From NCBI RefSeq assembly GCF_965204125.1, contig NZ_OZ241968.1:3162001-3226000 (forward strand): 64,000 nucleotides of DNA. Direction: 5' to 3'. Origin of the DNA: Poriferisodalis sp965204125. Its GTDB lineage: Bacteria; Actinomycetota; Acidimicrobiia; Acidimicrobiales; Poriferisodalaceae. The notes below the pieces were generated by a model. It made no database searches and had not been told where the DNA came from. It saw only the letters and a program-made list of their open reading frames with translations. Below, piece after piece: positions 38,520 through 49,300 of the stretch (within the stretch, counting starts at the first letter, position 1; each line of letters starts with the position of its first letter). The position numbers and the translations under genes were made by a program.

Positions 38520-39029
38520 GAGATGGCCGCCAAGTGTCCTGCCTGACTAGAGCAGCGGCCGAGTCCGGAAGAAGAGCCATTCTGAGAGCGGTCACAAACG
38601 CTCATCCCCCAGCATGGCCGAAGCCAACCCGCAAATATCGACCTGCCACCGCTGTTGGCGGCCCACCCGCATCACGCGCACAGAACCTCACGCGAACCGA
38701 CACCTAACGATCGCGGTCGACTATCTCGAGTCGCGTCGTGCGATTCCCCCGAAGGCACCCGGCCCCATAGACGACGGCGTCTGTGATCCGCAAGAATCCG
38801 ACCCACGGATCACGACGCTGCCGGGGCCTGATCACCTGTTTCTCGCCGATCGTGGCCCACACGAGGGCTGACTGTATTTCGTTGAGAAAACTAGCGAGGC
38901 AATCTTTGCGCATGAGCAGCGCACCATGGCTGTCGTCGTGTGCCGCGGAATCGAAAGCTGCGAGTATCCCGTCGACATCAACATCAACCGGCAGCATGAA
39001 TCCAGCAATCCGCCTCCACCGAAGTCAGG
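38520..39029. other. Gene-poor interval
   Basis: No convincing gene. A 97-codon minus-strand frame (38704-38997) has a start and stop but no recognised motif or ribosome site. The interval leads into the decayed duplicate at 39030. Confidence 0.4.
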
Positions 39030-39160
39030 GACCCCCAGTTCCTCTCCCTTGGCCGGGGCGAACCAAATGGGCAAGCCACCTGCGCTCGCGCGGCCTGTTC
39101 TCCTGAACTGACCTCGACTTCTTCTTCCCCGACGCCGCCGACGTCAGATCCACGCATGAA
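39030..39160 (+). pseudogene. Decayed chimera of the 37.4-38.0 kb region
   Basis: Three segments in order match the upstream locus: about 39033-39065 resembles 37443-37475, about 39066-39105 resembles 37825-37859 (end of the 103-residue gene), and about 39109-39150 resembles 37977-38018 (the DLDFFFPD part of the nucleotidyltransferase). The intervening bases are missing. This is a deletion-bearing duplicate with no open frame. Confidence 0.65.
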
Positions 39161-39174
39161 TCGATTCCTAGCCA

Positions 39175-39197
39175 CATAGCTATCTTCTGGCTATGAT
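39175..39197 (+). promoter_or_regulatory. -10 with overlapping inverted repeat before the AbiE operon
   Basis: CATAGC (39175-39180) and GCTATG (39190-39195) are perfect inverted arms. The right arm overlaps a TATGAT -10 at 39192-39197. Transcription would start near ATG 39205, making a leaderless message. AbiEi antitoxins are known to repress their own operon through inverted repeats, so this is the likely operator. Confidence 0.5.
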
Positions 39198-39204
39198 TTC
39201 ATAC

Positions 39205-39777
39205 ATGCCGCCGACAGCCATTCCGATCGCGTTTACGCACGACCAGGCCCGTGACCTCGGGATCTCGAACCGCGACCTCGCGAAGCTGACCGCACAGGGC
39301 GCCCTGCAACGCATTGCGCGCGGCATCTACGCCCGCGCCGGACACGGTGTCGACCCAGACCTTCTCGAGCTGGCCCTGCGCAGCCCTCACACGACCCTCT
39401 GCCTCACGACCGCCCTCGCTCACCACGACCTCACCGACGAGATCCCCCGCACGATCGACGCCGCTTTGCCGCGTCACCATTGGCAGCCCAAGACACGGGC
39501 TCCGGTGACCTGGCATCGGTTCGACCGCGACACCTTCCACATCGGACGCGACGATCTTCACCTCGCCGACACGATCACCATTGCCATCTACAGTCCGGCG
39601 CGCTCGATCATCGACGCCTACCGCCTCCGTCATCGACTCGGCATCGACCTCGCACACACAGCCCTGCGCCGCTGGCTCGACCAACGCGGCAACCATCCCT
39701 CCGAGCTCCTCGAACTTGCCAGATCGTTCCGGCGCGCCATGCCAGCACTTCGCGCTGCAATCGAAACCCTTCAATGA
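39205..39777 (+). CDS. abiEi: AbiEi-type antitoxin / transcriptional regulator
   Basis: 190 residues from ATG 39205 (ATG 39193 also possible). The N-terminal winged-helix part reads FTHDQARDLGISNRDLAKLT...IARGIYAR, the usual AbiEi/AbiEi_4 pattern. The following domain includes LCLTTALAHHDLTDEIP and TITIAIYSPARSIIDAYRLRH. In type IV abortive-infection systems AbiEi neutralises AbiEii and represses the operon. Its TGA overlaps the toxin ATG (ATGA), and an operator-like inverted repeat covers its -10. Confidence 0.82.
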   Translation: MPPTAIPIAFTHDQARDLGISNRDLAKLTAQGALQRIARGIYARAGHGVDPDLLELALRSPHTTLCLTTALAHHDLTDEIPRTIDAALPRHHWQPKTRAPVTWHRFDRDTFHIGRDDLHLADTITIAIYSPARSIIDAYRLRHRLGIDLAHTALRRWLDQRGNHPSELLELARSFRRAMPALRAAIETLQ

Positions 39778-40625
39778 GCCCCCAGCCGAGCCGAGACACA
39801 ACCGCTGGCGCCGCCTATCTCGACCTCCAGGCCGCCGCCCGTGCCACAGGTCGACCAGTCGACGAACTCTTCCAGCTCTACGCGCTCGAAGGCTTCCTCC
39901 GCCGCCTCGTCGAAACCGACCACGCCGCAACGTTCGTCCTCAAAGGCGGTGTCCTGCTCGCCGCATACACCGAAAGACGACCAACCCGCGACATCGACCT
40001 AGCCGGAACCGACATCGATGGCGACCTCACCGCCATCGCAAGCATCGTCGCCGACATCGTGAACGTGAATCTCGATGACGGCCTCGACCGGCTCGTCATC
40101 GCCAAGGTGGAGGAGATCCGCGACAGCGCGTCCTATCCAGGTATCCGCGCAACGGTCACCGGACAGCTGGACCGGGCGAGGCTCCGCTTCCACGTCGACA
40201 TCAGCATCGGTGACCCGCTCTGGCCCGAACCAGACCTCGTCGAGCTTCCCCAACTCCTCGACGCCGAGCCAATCGCTGTCCGCGCCTACTCCGCCGAGCT
40301 GATCCTGGCCGAGAAGATCGTCACCGCGATCCAGCGCGGGACAGCATCAACGCGCTGGCGCGACTTCGTCGACATCGCTTCGCTCGCCAAGGCCCAGCTC
40401 GACATGACCCACCTCAGCGCATCCCTGCAGATGGTCGCGGACCATCGACAAGTGAGCATCCGCCCGTTGGCCGATGTCCTCGACGGCTACGCCGACCTGG
40501 CACAGAGCAGATGGTCGGCCTGGCGCAATCGCCAAGCCCTCCACACCACCCCAGAGCAATTCGCAGACCTCCTAGACCAAGTCATCACCTTCGCCGACCC
40601 ACTCCTGCAGCCCCTCACCGACTGA
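39774..40625 (+). CDS. abiEii: AbiEii-type nucleotidyltransferase toxin
   Basis: 283 residues. ATFVLKGGVLLAAYTERRPT followed by RDIDLAGTD is the nucleotidyltransferase core (GG...DxD), and LILAEKIVTAIQRG holds the conserved Lys. Family toxins modify tRNA or other targets with nucleotides and cause growth arrest during phage infection. It is translationally coupled to AbiEi by ATGA overlap. The pair lies between degraded repeats in the surface-protein locus and may stabilise that region (inference). Confidence 0.85.
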   Translation: MSPQPSRDTTAGAAYLDLQAAARATGRPVDELFQLYALEGFLRRLVETDHAATFVLKGGVLLAAYTERRPTRDIDLAGTDIDGDLTAIASIVADIVNVNLDDGLDRLVIAKVEEIRDSASYPGIRATVTGQLDRARLRFHVDISIGDPLWPEPDLVELPQLLDAEPIAVRAYSAELILAEKIVTAIQRGTASTRWRDFVDIASLAKAQLDMTHLSASLQMVADHRQVSIRPLADVLDGYADLAQSRWSAWRNRQALHTTPEQFADLLDQVITFADPLLQPLTD

Positions 40626-40714
40626 CCGCCCCTTCTAAATCTGGGGGGAAGGCCTGTTGATCAGATTCGCATCGCGGTCGGTTGGGGTTCGAAGGTGTCG
40701 GTACGCTGCGGGTC

Positions 40715-41236
40715 ATGCCGCGCTTTCGAGTGGAGCTGACGCCCGCGCAGGCTCGACTGCTCAGCGAACACGCCGCGGACACCGAGATTTCGCCCGCGGA
40801 CCTGTTGCATATCTTCGTAACGGCCGGTCTGCGCGAGAGGGCGTCTGCCAAGGAGCTGCCGGTGGGCCTCGTCGAGGAGGCGTTCGCCGAGTTCGCGTCG
40901 CGATATGAGGCACTCAGCGAATGGCGTTTCGCCGACGATCCCGACCTCAGTTCGACAGCGATCGAATCGCGGGCAGAACTTGAGCCTGCCGGGCGTGCTC
41001 AGGCTACCGAGACTTCGGCCGACGAGCCGTCCGATGCAGCGGCTGCGAGCGTCGATCCGCCGCCTCGATCCCCCGGCGTCGACGAGTCCGCCGAAGCGCT
41101 CGATGAGGAGAGCATCGACCGGGCATTTCGGGACTTCGGCAACCGTTACTACGCCGCCGCAGACGATCACCGCGACGAGGCCGAGGCATCGGGCGGGCTG
41201 CGCGCAAGCATCCTGCGCGCTTGGATGACGCACTGA
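40715..41236 (+). CDS. Hypothetical protein with acidic C-terminal half
   Basis: 173 residues from ATG 40715 (MPRFRVELTPAQARLLSEHA). The N-terminal ~60 residues look like a small helical DNA- or protein-binding unit (ISPADLLHIFVTAGLRERA), and the rest is acidic and alanine-rich (short runs such as ESAEALDEESID). No family is recognised. It follows the AbiE pair by 89 bases but has its own ribosome context, so joint function is uncertain. Confidence 0.6.
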   Translation: MPRFRVELTPAQARLLSEHAADTEISPADLLHIFVTAGLRERASAKELPVGLVEEAFAEFASRYEALSEWRFADDPDLSSTAIESRAELEPAGRAQATETSADEPSDAAAASVDPPPRSPGVDESAEALDEESIDRAFRDFGNRYYAAADDHRDEAEASGGLRASILRAWMTH

Positions 41237-41503
41237 CCAGGCGAGCCCAAGATCCGCCCCGAGACGAGCTGCGCGTTATCCCGATGCCTCATGAGACCGA
41301 ACCGGCACCGGAACAGGCTCCTGCATGATTCTCATGACCAATACTGCAGCCCGAAGTCATTGGAGCGGCGATCATCCCTTGACCGGCATAGCAACGCGCG
41401 GTCTACCGCATTCGCCCGATCTCTGCCCCGAGTCTTCCAGACCAACCAAGCCGCATATGGTCCAACGGAAACCGCTGCACTCATAGCAACACGGGCAGTC
41501 CCT
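41237..41503. other. Interval before the orphan EF-hand copy
   Basis: No gene motif seen. An open frame from 41291 enters the EF-hand copy at 41504 in frame, but its upstream 70 codons lack signal peptide or domain features, so it is probably chance or remnant. Confidence 0.35.
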
Positions 41504-41677
41504 GTCGTGGCCCGCTACGACGCCAACGGCGACGGCGTGATCGACGCGACGGAATACCGGCAGGTCAAAACCGACTGGCTCGCCGGCAAGGTCACCTACG
41601 ACGAGTTCCTCACAGTCGTCCGGGCCTACCTCTCATCCGGCTGACCACAGCCACCCGCCCACCGACCCCTCCACCCG
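41504..41677 (+). repeat. Orphan copy of the EF-hand tail and its 3' flank
   Basis: A 174-base segment nearly identical to 37271-37444. It encodes VVARYDANGDGVIDATEYRQ and the rest of the tail to a stop at 41644, and similarity continues about 33 bases past the stop. No secreted protein precedes it, so it is the 3' remnant of a deleted paralogue. Confidence 0.8.
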
Positions 41678-41733
41678 CCTCGGCGCTGAAGTGCCTGCGC
41701 GCGAGTGATGCCCGGGTCGATTGGCAGCGTTGG

Positions 41734-41779
41734 TCCTGACGTTCCTGACGTAAACTATTTTGTGTCATATCCGTCAGGA
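41734..41779 (+). promoter_or_regulatory. Operator-like repeats and -10 before the RES system
   Basis: TCCTGACG occurs twice in tandem (41734-41741, 41743-41750) and its reverse complement CGTCAGGA lies at 41772-41779. TAAACT between them (41751-41756) could be the -10. Repeats flanking the -10 fit autorepression by the downstream antitoxin. Confidence 0.5.
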
Positions 41780-41786
41780 AAGAGCT

Positions 41787-42428
41787 ATGGCAGCAGCACG
41801 ATTGAGCACCGACGAATACCGCCAGCTTGTCGACCTGCTGGCTCTCGGGCTGACTGAAGCAGACGATTCTCTCTGGCTGGACCTTGCTGCTCGGTTCGCT
41901 GCCCGCCATTCCGAGCTGGGGCACGATGAACGCCGGGTGCGGTCCTTGCTGGCGATGCTGGCATCCGGCCGTGAACTCACCGGGCAGATCGGCGGCGCCC
42001 CGCGGGAGGTGTTCGATGCAGCCGCGTACCGGGAGCTGATCCAGGCACGGCTGCGAGGCGAGGCGATGGAGGCCGTCTGGCTGCTGCCGATGCTCGAGCC
42101 CAACGGCGCCGCGGTCGCGTTGGGGGCCAAGCCCGCCAACCGCGAGATCGTCCGCCAGCGGCGCGTGCGCTCCTGGCTGCTGGGCCTGCCGAGAGGCCGC
42201 GGCTACTTGTACCCGGTCTTTCAGTTCGACCACCTGCGCGAAGACATCTTCCCCGAAGTCCGCTCCGTGAACGAGCTGCTGGGCGCCGTTGCCGACCCTT
42301 GGGGTGTCGCATCGTGGTGGGTCTCGCCGAACGCCCGCGTCGATGCTGCCCCGATGGAACTCGTCGGTACCGACAGGGCAGACGACTTGCCGGTGCTGGC
42401 ACGTGCGGTCGCGGAGCCGGTCGGCTAG
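41787..42428 (+). CDS. RES-system antitoxin (MbcA/ParS/Xre-like)
   Basis: 213 residues from ATG 41787 with AGGAAAG 5 bases upstream. The N-terminal half is helical; the C-terminal portion has YLYPVFQFD, EVRSVNELLGAVADPWGVAS and WWVSPNARVDAAPMELVGTD, the toxin-binding end seen in antitoxins paired with RES toxins. The RES toxin gene follows after 6 bases. Repeated operator-like sequences lie directly upstream. Confidence 0.78.
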   Translation: MAAARLSTDEYRQLVDLLALGLTEADDSLWLDLAARFAARHSELGHDERRVRSLLAMLASGRELTGQIGGAPREVFDAAAYRELIQARLRGEAMEAVWLLPMLEPNGAAVALGAKPANREIVRQRRVRSWLLGLPRGRGYLYPVFQFDHLREDIFPEVRSVNELLGAVADPWGVASWWVSPNARVDAAPMELVGTDRADDLPVLARAVAEPVG

Positions 42429-42434
42429 CAGCGC

Positions 42435-43106
42435 TTGACTCCCCGCCAGCAGCCGCCCCCGAACTACACGGGAGAGCCCCGCCGCCACGTCGTGCAGCAG
42501 GGCGACCGGCTCGTACGAGTCCACCGCGCGCGTTTCGACGCCACGGCGTTCAACCCGACCGTGGCGACTCACTCACTCGAAGGCGGCCGTTTCGACTCGA
42601 CGCCGAGCGACCCGTACGCGTACCTGTATGCCGCCGCCGACGCCGAAACAGCCATCAGCGAGAAGCTCCTGCGCGATCTGCCGACGGTAAGTCACGGTGC
42701 CCGCATTCTCCCGGAAGCAGCGATCAAGAATCTGAGAATCGCTGAGATCGAGGCGACCCGTGACCTGGAGCTCGTACGGCTCCGGTCTGGCGCGGACCTG
42801 GGCGCCGTCGGTCAAGACACCTGGCTTACATCGGCACCCGCCTCGCAGTATTCGTCGACTCAGCCCTGGGCCGCCGCCATCCGAAGCTGGGCACCCTGGG
42901 CATGCGGAATGACCTGGCAGTCACACCGTGAGCCCGCCGGGTTCGCATACGTCTTCTTCGAGGACCGCTGCGACTCGGACAGCTTCACCGAGGTCGTCGG
43001 CGATCTGCCGCTCCCGCCCCATGATCGAGCCCTCGACTCGGGCAATGCGCGGCTCTACCTCGAGATGATCCTCACGTCCTACAACGTCGTGCTCACCCAC
43101 CGCTAG
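42435..43106 (+). CDS. RES-domain toxin (NAD-targeting family)
   Basis: 223 residues from TTG 42435. The Arg-Glu-Ser signature is readable: LVRVHRARFDATAFNP, then GGRFD, then ETAISEKLL with the Glu, and the Ser region SQYSSTQPWAAAI. RES toxins deplete NAD+ by phosphorolysis or hydrolysis. Paired with the antitoxin upstream at 6-base spacing. It lies directly before the large C13-controlled surface gene. Confidence 0.82.
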   Translation: MTPRQQPPPNYTGEPRRHVVQQGDRLVRVHRARFDATAFNPTVATHSLEGGRFDSTPSDPYAYLYAAADAETAISEKLLRDLPTVSHGARILPEAAIKNLRIAEIEATRDLELVRLRSGADLGAVGQDTWLTSAPASQYSSTQPWAAAIRSWAPWACGMTWQSHREPAGFAYVFFEDRCDSDSFTEVVGDLPLPPHDRALDSGNARLYLEMILTSYNVVLTHR

Positions 43107-43222
43107 CCCACACCGCATCGTCTCGGTGAGAACGCAGATCTGCTTCGCGTCGATGCCGGTCAGAGAACCGCCGACATGCGCATGTGACCGTCATGGCAAA
43201 AGCGTCGGTGTCGTGGCTGTGC

Positions 43223-43251
43223 TTGTGGCAGCCGGTCGGGCGATATAGCTT
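43223..43251 (+). promoter_or_regulatory. Promoter-like element before the C13 tract
   Basis: TTGTGG (43223-43228), a 17-base spacer, and TAGCTT (43246-43251). Start of transcription would fall near ATG 43261, giving a nearly leaderless frame that reads into the C-tract. Confidence 0.4.
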
Positions 43252-43271
43252 CGGGCACCTATGACCCATAT

Positions 43272-43284
43272 CCCCCCCCCCCCC
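43272..43284 (+). repeat. C13 homopolymer at the start of the giant surface-protein gene
   Basis: Thirteen consecutive C lie between ATG 43261 and the gene's own ATG 43331. ATG 43261 encodes MTHIPPPP and at 13 C stops after 13 codons. With 12 or 15 C it would continue without a stop into the 43331 gene. The parallel with the C14 tract (MHLDTPPPP) is close. Confidence 0.87.
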
Positions 43285-43330
43285 AGAGAAGCGCCCATGT
43301 AAAGCACTGCTGCGGCGCCGGGCTCCCGGC

Positions 43331-46300
43331 ATGACACGCACCCCGCTGTTGCGCCGCGCCCCGTTCCTGCTGGCCGCCGCGACGGCGATGCTGCTCACAG
43401 TGCTGCCCGCGCCGCCCGCCGGGGCGGCCCACCAGCTGGACACGCCCACCGTCGTGGTGACGGCCGGCGACGGCCAAGTGGAGCTGAGCTGGGGGGCGGT
43501 GACCAACGCCAACCGGTACCGGGTCGAGCACCGCGAGCAGTTCAGCACGGACACCCCGACGAGAGACGTCATCGCTGCCCCGTCCACGTCGGCCACGATC
43601 ACGGGCTTGACCAACGGGCAGTTCTACGTGTTCCGCGTCCAGGCCCGCGACGTGGGCAACACCCACACACTGAGCGACTGGAGCGATTGGGTGACGGTGA
43701 TGCCCGAGGCGATGCCCAACAAGGCGGGGAGCTTGGACGCGACCTTCGGCGGCGGCAGCGGTGTGGTCACCACCGACATCGGCACCGTGACCATGGACGA
43801 GGCCAACGCGGTGGCGTTGCGGCCCGACGGCCAGATTGTGGTGGCGGGGACCAGTGACGACGACTTCGCGGTGGCCATCTACTACTCCAACGGCGGCCAT
43901 GTCACCACCTTCAGAAGCACCGACATCGGCACGGGCACCAGGGACGCTGCCGTCGCGGTGGCCGATTCCAAGTTCATTACCGTGGTGGCCGGCACCAGCA
44001 GCGAGCCCGACGGCAGCGGCGGGTTCGAGGACGGCGACTTCGCGGTGGTCCGCTACAACCGGGGCAGGCTCGACACCAACTTCGACACCGACGGCAAGGT
44101 CGTCACCGATATCAGCGGTTCGGGCAGCGATGACACGGCGAATGCGATGGTGGTGCAGTACGACAGCAGTGGCAATGTCGACAAGATCGTGGTGGTGGGC
44201 ACCAGCGACGACGACTTCGTGGTGGCCCGCTACACCGCAACCGGGGCGCTGGACACTGACGGCACCACCGGCTTCGGCCCGGCCAGCGGCGGCAGCAGGC
44301 CCGGCTACGTCGTCACCGACATCGGGTCGTCCACTACTGACGAGGCCCATGCGGTGGACATCGACGGCGACGGCAACATCGTGGTGGCGGGGTACAGCGG
44401 CGACGATTTCGCGGTGGTCCGCTACGAAGCCGACGGCGATCTGGACTCGACGTTCAGCACCGACGGCAAGGTCACCACCAGCGTCACGGGCACCAACGCT
44501 TACGGAATCGCCAACGCGGTGGCGGTGCAGCCCGACGGCAAGATCGTCATCGCCGGCCTGGCCAGCGACGCCGACGGCGAAGACTACGACTTGGCGGTGC
44601 TGCGCTACACCACAGCCGGGGCGCCGGACACGACGTTCAGCGGCGACGGCATGGACGCCATCGATTTCAGCTCGGGCGGGCAAACCGGAGATCTGAACGA
44701 CGCGAAGGACGTGGTCGTGCAGCCTGACGGCAAGATCGTCGTCGCCGGGTTCTCCGATATCACCAGCACGCATGTCGCGCTGGCCCGCTACAACGCCGAC
44801 GGGACGCTCGACGCCGGCTTCGGGACCGGCGGCAAGGTCACCACCTTGCACCGCGCTACGACCACTACCGCCACTGCGGTGGCGTTGCAGCCCGACGGGC
44901 GCATCGTCGCCGCCGGCAGCAACGACAACGACTTCGCGGTGTTCCGCTATCTGGGCGAGGCGGAGCCTGCGACGCTGGTGGGCAACGCCGGGCAAGCGAC
45001 GCACACGACTATCGCCACCATCAGCACCGCGTCGGGGTCGCAGGGGTTCACCACCGGTGACAACACCGCGGGCTATGTGCTGTCGGGCATCGACGTGGAA
45101 GTGAATGCGGCGCTGGACGCCACGGCGGCTGCGAAGGTCAAAGCCGAGCTGTGGTCGTCTGCCGCTAACGGCCGCCCTGATGCCTTCTTGGAGGCCCTGA
45201 CGGTTCCGAACACGCTGTCGGTGGGGGTGAACTCGTTGACCGCGCCGGCGGGGACCGTGCTGGCCCCCGACACCTCCTACAACGTCGTGATCTACACGAC
45301 CGCCAACCAGGCCATAGCGATGCGAACCACTGGTGCGGATGCCGAGGACTCCGGCGCGGCCGCAGGCTGGAGCGTCGCTGACATCTTCTACTTCATCAAC
45401 GCGGCTGACCCCCACTCGCCGGGAGCGGCGACGTGGACTGGACACGGCGGCCGCTTGTCCATGAAGATCGCCGTCAAAGGCTCCGCCCGCCCAGAGGGCA
45501 CCGGCAAGCCGATCTTTTCGGCCACGCTCACCCCGGCTGATCTCGATCCCGGCTTCGACACATTTGGTTGCGAGGAGGACGTTACCGAGTGTTCGGTGGC
45601 GACCGTTCTCTCCAACGCCGACTTCGCCTACGAGGACACCAGCTTTAGCGTGACCTCGTTGAGACATGTGAACAGCGCCACGGACAGCTCCCGGCGTCTC
45701 AACTTGGTGGTGGGACCTGATATAGCCGATGCCGCGTTCAAGGATCTGACTCTGCACCTCGGCAACAAGGCGTTCGCCATTGCGGACGGGACGGCGGTCC
45801 ATGCCACCACCAGTCAGACCGCTTCCGAGCATCGCTCAACCGCGAGCTGGTCGAGCACCGACATGACGTGGGCGGCGTCGGATCGGATTCGGGTGGTGCT
45901 GACGATTCCGGAGACGTCGTCGAACAATGATCTGTCGGCGCTGTCGGCTGAGACGGCGACGGGCAGGAACGGGACGTATTCGGGTCTGACGCTGTCGCCG
46001 AGTTCCTTCGCTGCGGGCACTACGTCGTATTCGGCGACGGTGGGCAACGACGTGACGCACGCGAAGCTGACCGCGTCGGTGGCTGATACGGGCATTGCGT
46101 CGATGAAGGTGGGCAAGCAGGGCGAGACCTTGGCCTCGCTGGCCGACGGCGCGACGAGCGATCCGATTGCGTTGGCGGTGGGCGACAACGCGTTGGTGGT
46201 GGAGGTGACCGCGGAGAACGGCCGCTCCAAGACTTACACGGTGACGGTGCGCCGTCAGTCGGCGAACGCGGATCTGGCGAGTCTGGTGGTGACCACGTCG

Positions 46301-49300
46301 ACGAGCGAGACGGGCACCTATTCGGGTCTGACGCTGTCGCCGGGGTTCTCTGCGGGCGGGACGACCTATTCGGCGACGGTGGGCAGCAGTGTGTCGCATG
46401 CGATTGTGACGGCGACGGCGGCGGAGCCTGGCACGGGCGATGATCCGGTTGCGACGTTGAAGGCGGGCAAGGTGGGGAGTCTGGTGTCGGTGCGCAGCGG
46501 CGCGGACAGCGATCCGGTCGCGTTGGCGGTGGGCGTCAACAGGTTGGCGGTGGAGGTGACCGCGGAGAACGGCACTGTGAAGACCTACCGGGTGACGGTC
46601 ACCCGCCGGGAGCCGTCTGCTGATCTGTCAGCGCTGGTGGTGAAGGTGGCGACCAGCGAGACCGGCACATACAGCGCCCGGACGCTGTCGCCGGGGTTTG
46701 CTGCGGGCACGACGTCGTATTCGGTGGCCGCGGCTCGTGATGTGACTCATGCGAAGATCACGGCGACGGCGCTGGAGACCGGCGCAACACTGCAGGTCGG
46801 CAAGGCGGGCAGTCTGGTGTCGGTGGCCAGCGGCGTCGAGAGCGGTCCGATCGCGTTGGTGCGCGGCGCGAACGCGATCGAGGTTCGGGTGGCGGTGACT
46901 GTGGCCGGCACGACGGTGACCGAGACCTACACGGTGTCGGTGAACGTGGCCGCCAAGCCGTCCGCGCTAGAGGGCCTGGTGGTGACCCCGACCTCGCACG
47001 GCCTCGATGCGACCTGGACGCCGCCGGGCGTGTCGGTGGACGGCTATGACGTGCACTACACGTCGATGTCCGGGGCTGATCTGGCTGATGACGCTCCGGC
47101 GGGTTCTTATGAGCATCCGCGTTGGGGGCGGGTGGTCAACCGCAATCCCGCCCGGGGCTGGGTGACGCTGCCCAAGACCGGCATCGCCCCCAAGTACGGG
47201 ATCGGCTATCTGACGCCGGGCACGGCCTATCGGGTGCGGGTGCGCGCCTACAACAGCTTCGGGACCGGCCCCTGGACAGTCGGGTCCGGCACGGCTGGGC
47301 AGGCGCCGTACTTGGTGTCGTTGTCGGCGTCTGCTGTGGAGGTGCGCGAGGGCGACGCGGTGACGATCACCGCGACGGTGACGCACAACAGGCGGCCGAT
47401 CGCGATACAGCAGGACCTCGAGGTGCTGCTGTCGATGCATCTGGGCACCGCCGAGACAGGCGACGTGGGCACCGCGACCCGGATCGTGATCCCCAAGTAC
47501 ACCCACAGCGGGTCGGTCACGATCCCCACCTTCCGCGACGCAGATGGTGACGATGAGACGTTCGCGGTGCTGATCCGGTGGATTCCCAGCCGCGACTTCG
47601 CCAAAGCAGGCCATCCGGCGATCGTGTGGGTGACCGTCACCGAGGGCGACCCCGCCCCCACCGAGCCACAGGTGCTGGTGCCCGAGCTGACAGCCACCGG
47701 CGGCGACGGAGCTTTGCGCCTGACGTGGCACGACACAGCCGACGACGCCGTCGGCTACGACGTGCACTACAAGCTGAGCACAGCACGGGACCGGCGCGCC
47801 ACCGCCACCGGGAACCCCGCGACAGGCTGGGTGGACGCCGGCCACACCGGCACCGGCCGGTCCATGACCGTCTCGGGCCTCGACGACGGCGTCGCTTATG
47901 ACGCGCGGGTGCGGATCACCTGGGACGACGGCACCAGCACCTGGTCCAAGACCGCGTCGGCCGTCACCGACCCCAGCACCGAGGACACCTCCACCAACAG
48001 CGACACCCAGAACGACCCGCCCGAACAGCCAACCGCCGCGCTGCCCACAACGGTCACCCTGTCGCTGGGCCGAACCGCGGTGGCGGAGAGCGTCGGGACG
48101 GTGACGGTCACCGCCACCCTCGACGAGCCGGCCCCGGTCGACGGCAGCGGGATCAGCCTGCGGCTCTACCCGGCGAACACCTCCACCGCAGCCCAAGGCG
48201 CCGATTACACGATGCCCGCCAGCATCGACATCGCCGCGGGACAGCGATCGGGCACCGTAGTTGTCACTGTCGTCGACGACGACATCGACGAAACAGCCGA
48301 GACGCTCGACCTCGCCGTGTTCGCCGACACCGGCTACGCCACCCTCGCCGCGGACACCGCGCTCACCATCACCGACAACGACACCGCCGCCATCACCGTG
48401 AACGCGGCCAGCCCGATCGCTGTCAGCGAGAGCGCAACAGGCACCTACACCGTGGTGCTCGCCAGCGAGCCCACAGCCGATGTGACCGTCACCCCGACAA
48501 GCAGCGACACCGGCGCAGTGTCGGTGTCGCCGGCGTCGCACACGTTCACGGCCTCGACGTGGAACACCCCGGTGACGTTCACCGTGACCGGCGTGGCCGA
48601 CAGCGACACCAATGACGAGTCGGTGACGGTCAGCCACCGGGTGACCAGCAGCGACGCCAACTACACAGCGGCGCTCGCGGCCACGGTGCGGGTGTCGGTC
48701 ACCGACACCACCCCGCCCCCGCCCCAACAGGAGCAGCAGCCGGTCAACCAGGCGCCCACAGTGGCCTCAGCCATCGACGACGCCACCATCGCCCACCACA
48801 GCGGCACCCACACAGTGTCACTGGCAGGCGTGTTCGCCGACCCCGACAACGACACGCTCACCGTCACCGCCGCGTCCTCGCACACCGCCGTCGCGACCGT
48901 GACCGTCGCCGCCGACCACACCAGCCTCACGGTCACCGCCCGCAGCCGAGGCACCGCCACCATCACCGTCACCGCGGACGACGGCGCGGGGGGCACTGTC
49001 GAGGACACGTTCGCCGTCACGGTGAAGTCCGCGCCCACAGTGGCCTCAGCCCTCGGCGACGTGACGTTGGAGATCGGAGCCGACTTGGAGATATCGCTGT
49101 CGGGCGTGTTCGACGACCCCGACGGCGACGCGCTCAGGTTCACCACCGACTCCACCGACGCCGCGCTCGCGAACGCGTTCGCCTTCCAGGAAACGCTGAC
49201 CCTCACCGCCTTCGCCGAGGGCACCGTGACGATCACCGTCATCGCCGAGGACGCTGACGGCAACCAGGTCAGCGACACCTTCGAGATCACCGTCACCGCC

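Noticed and set aside
38704..38997. 97-codon minus-strand frame
   Set aside because: No ribosome site, motif or conserved neighbour; it lies in an interval of decayed repeats.
41291..41503. N-terminal extension joined to the orphan EF-hand copy
   Set aside because: Lacks a signal peptide or domain; frame continuity looks accidental.
43259..45832. 857-codon minus-strand frame opposite the giant surface gene
   Set aside because: It is an antisense shadow of a high-GC coding region, with low-complexity composition and no motifs.
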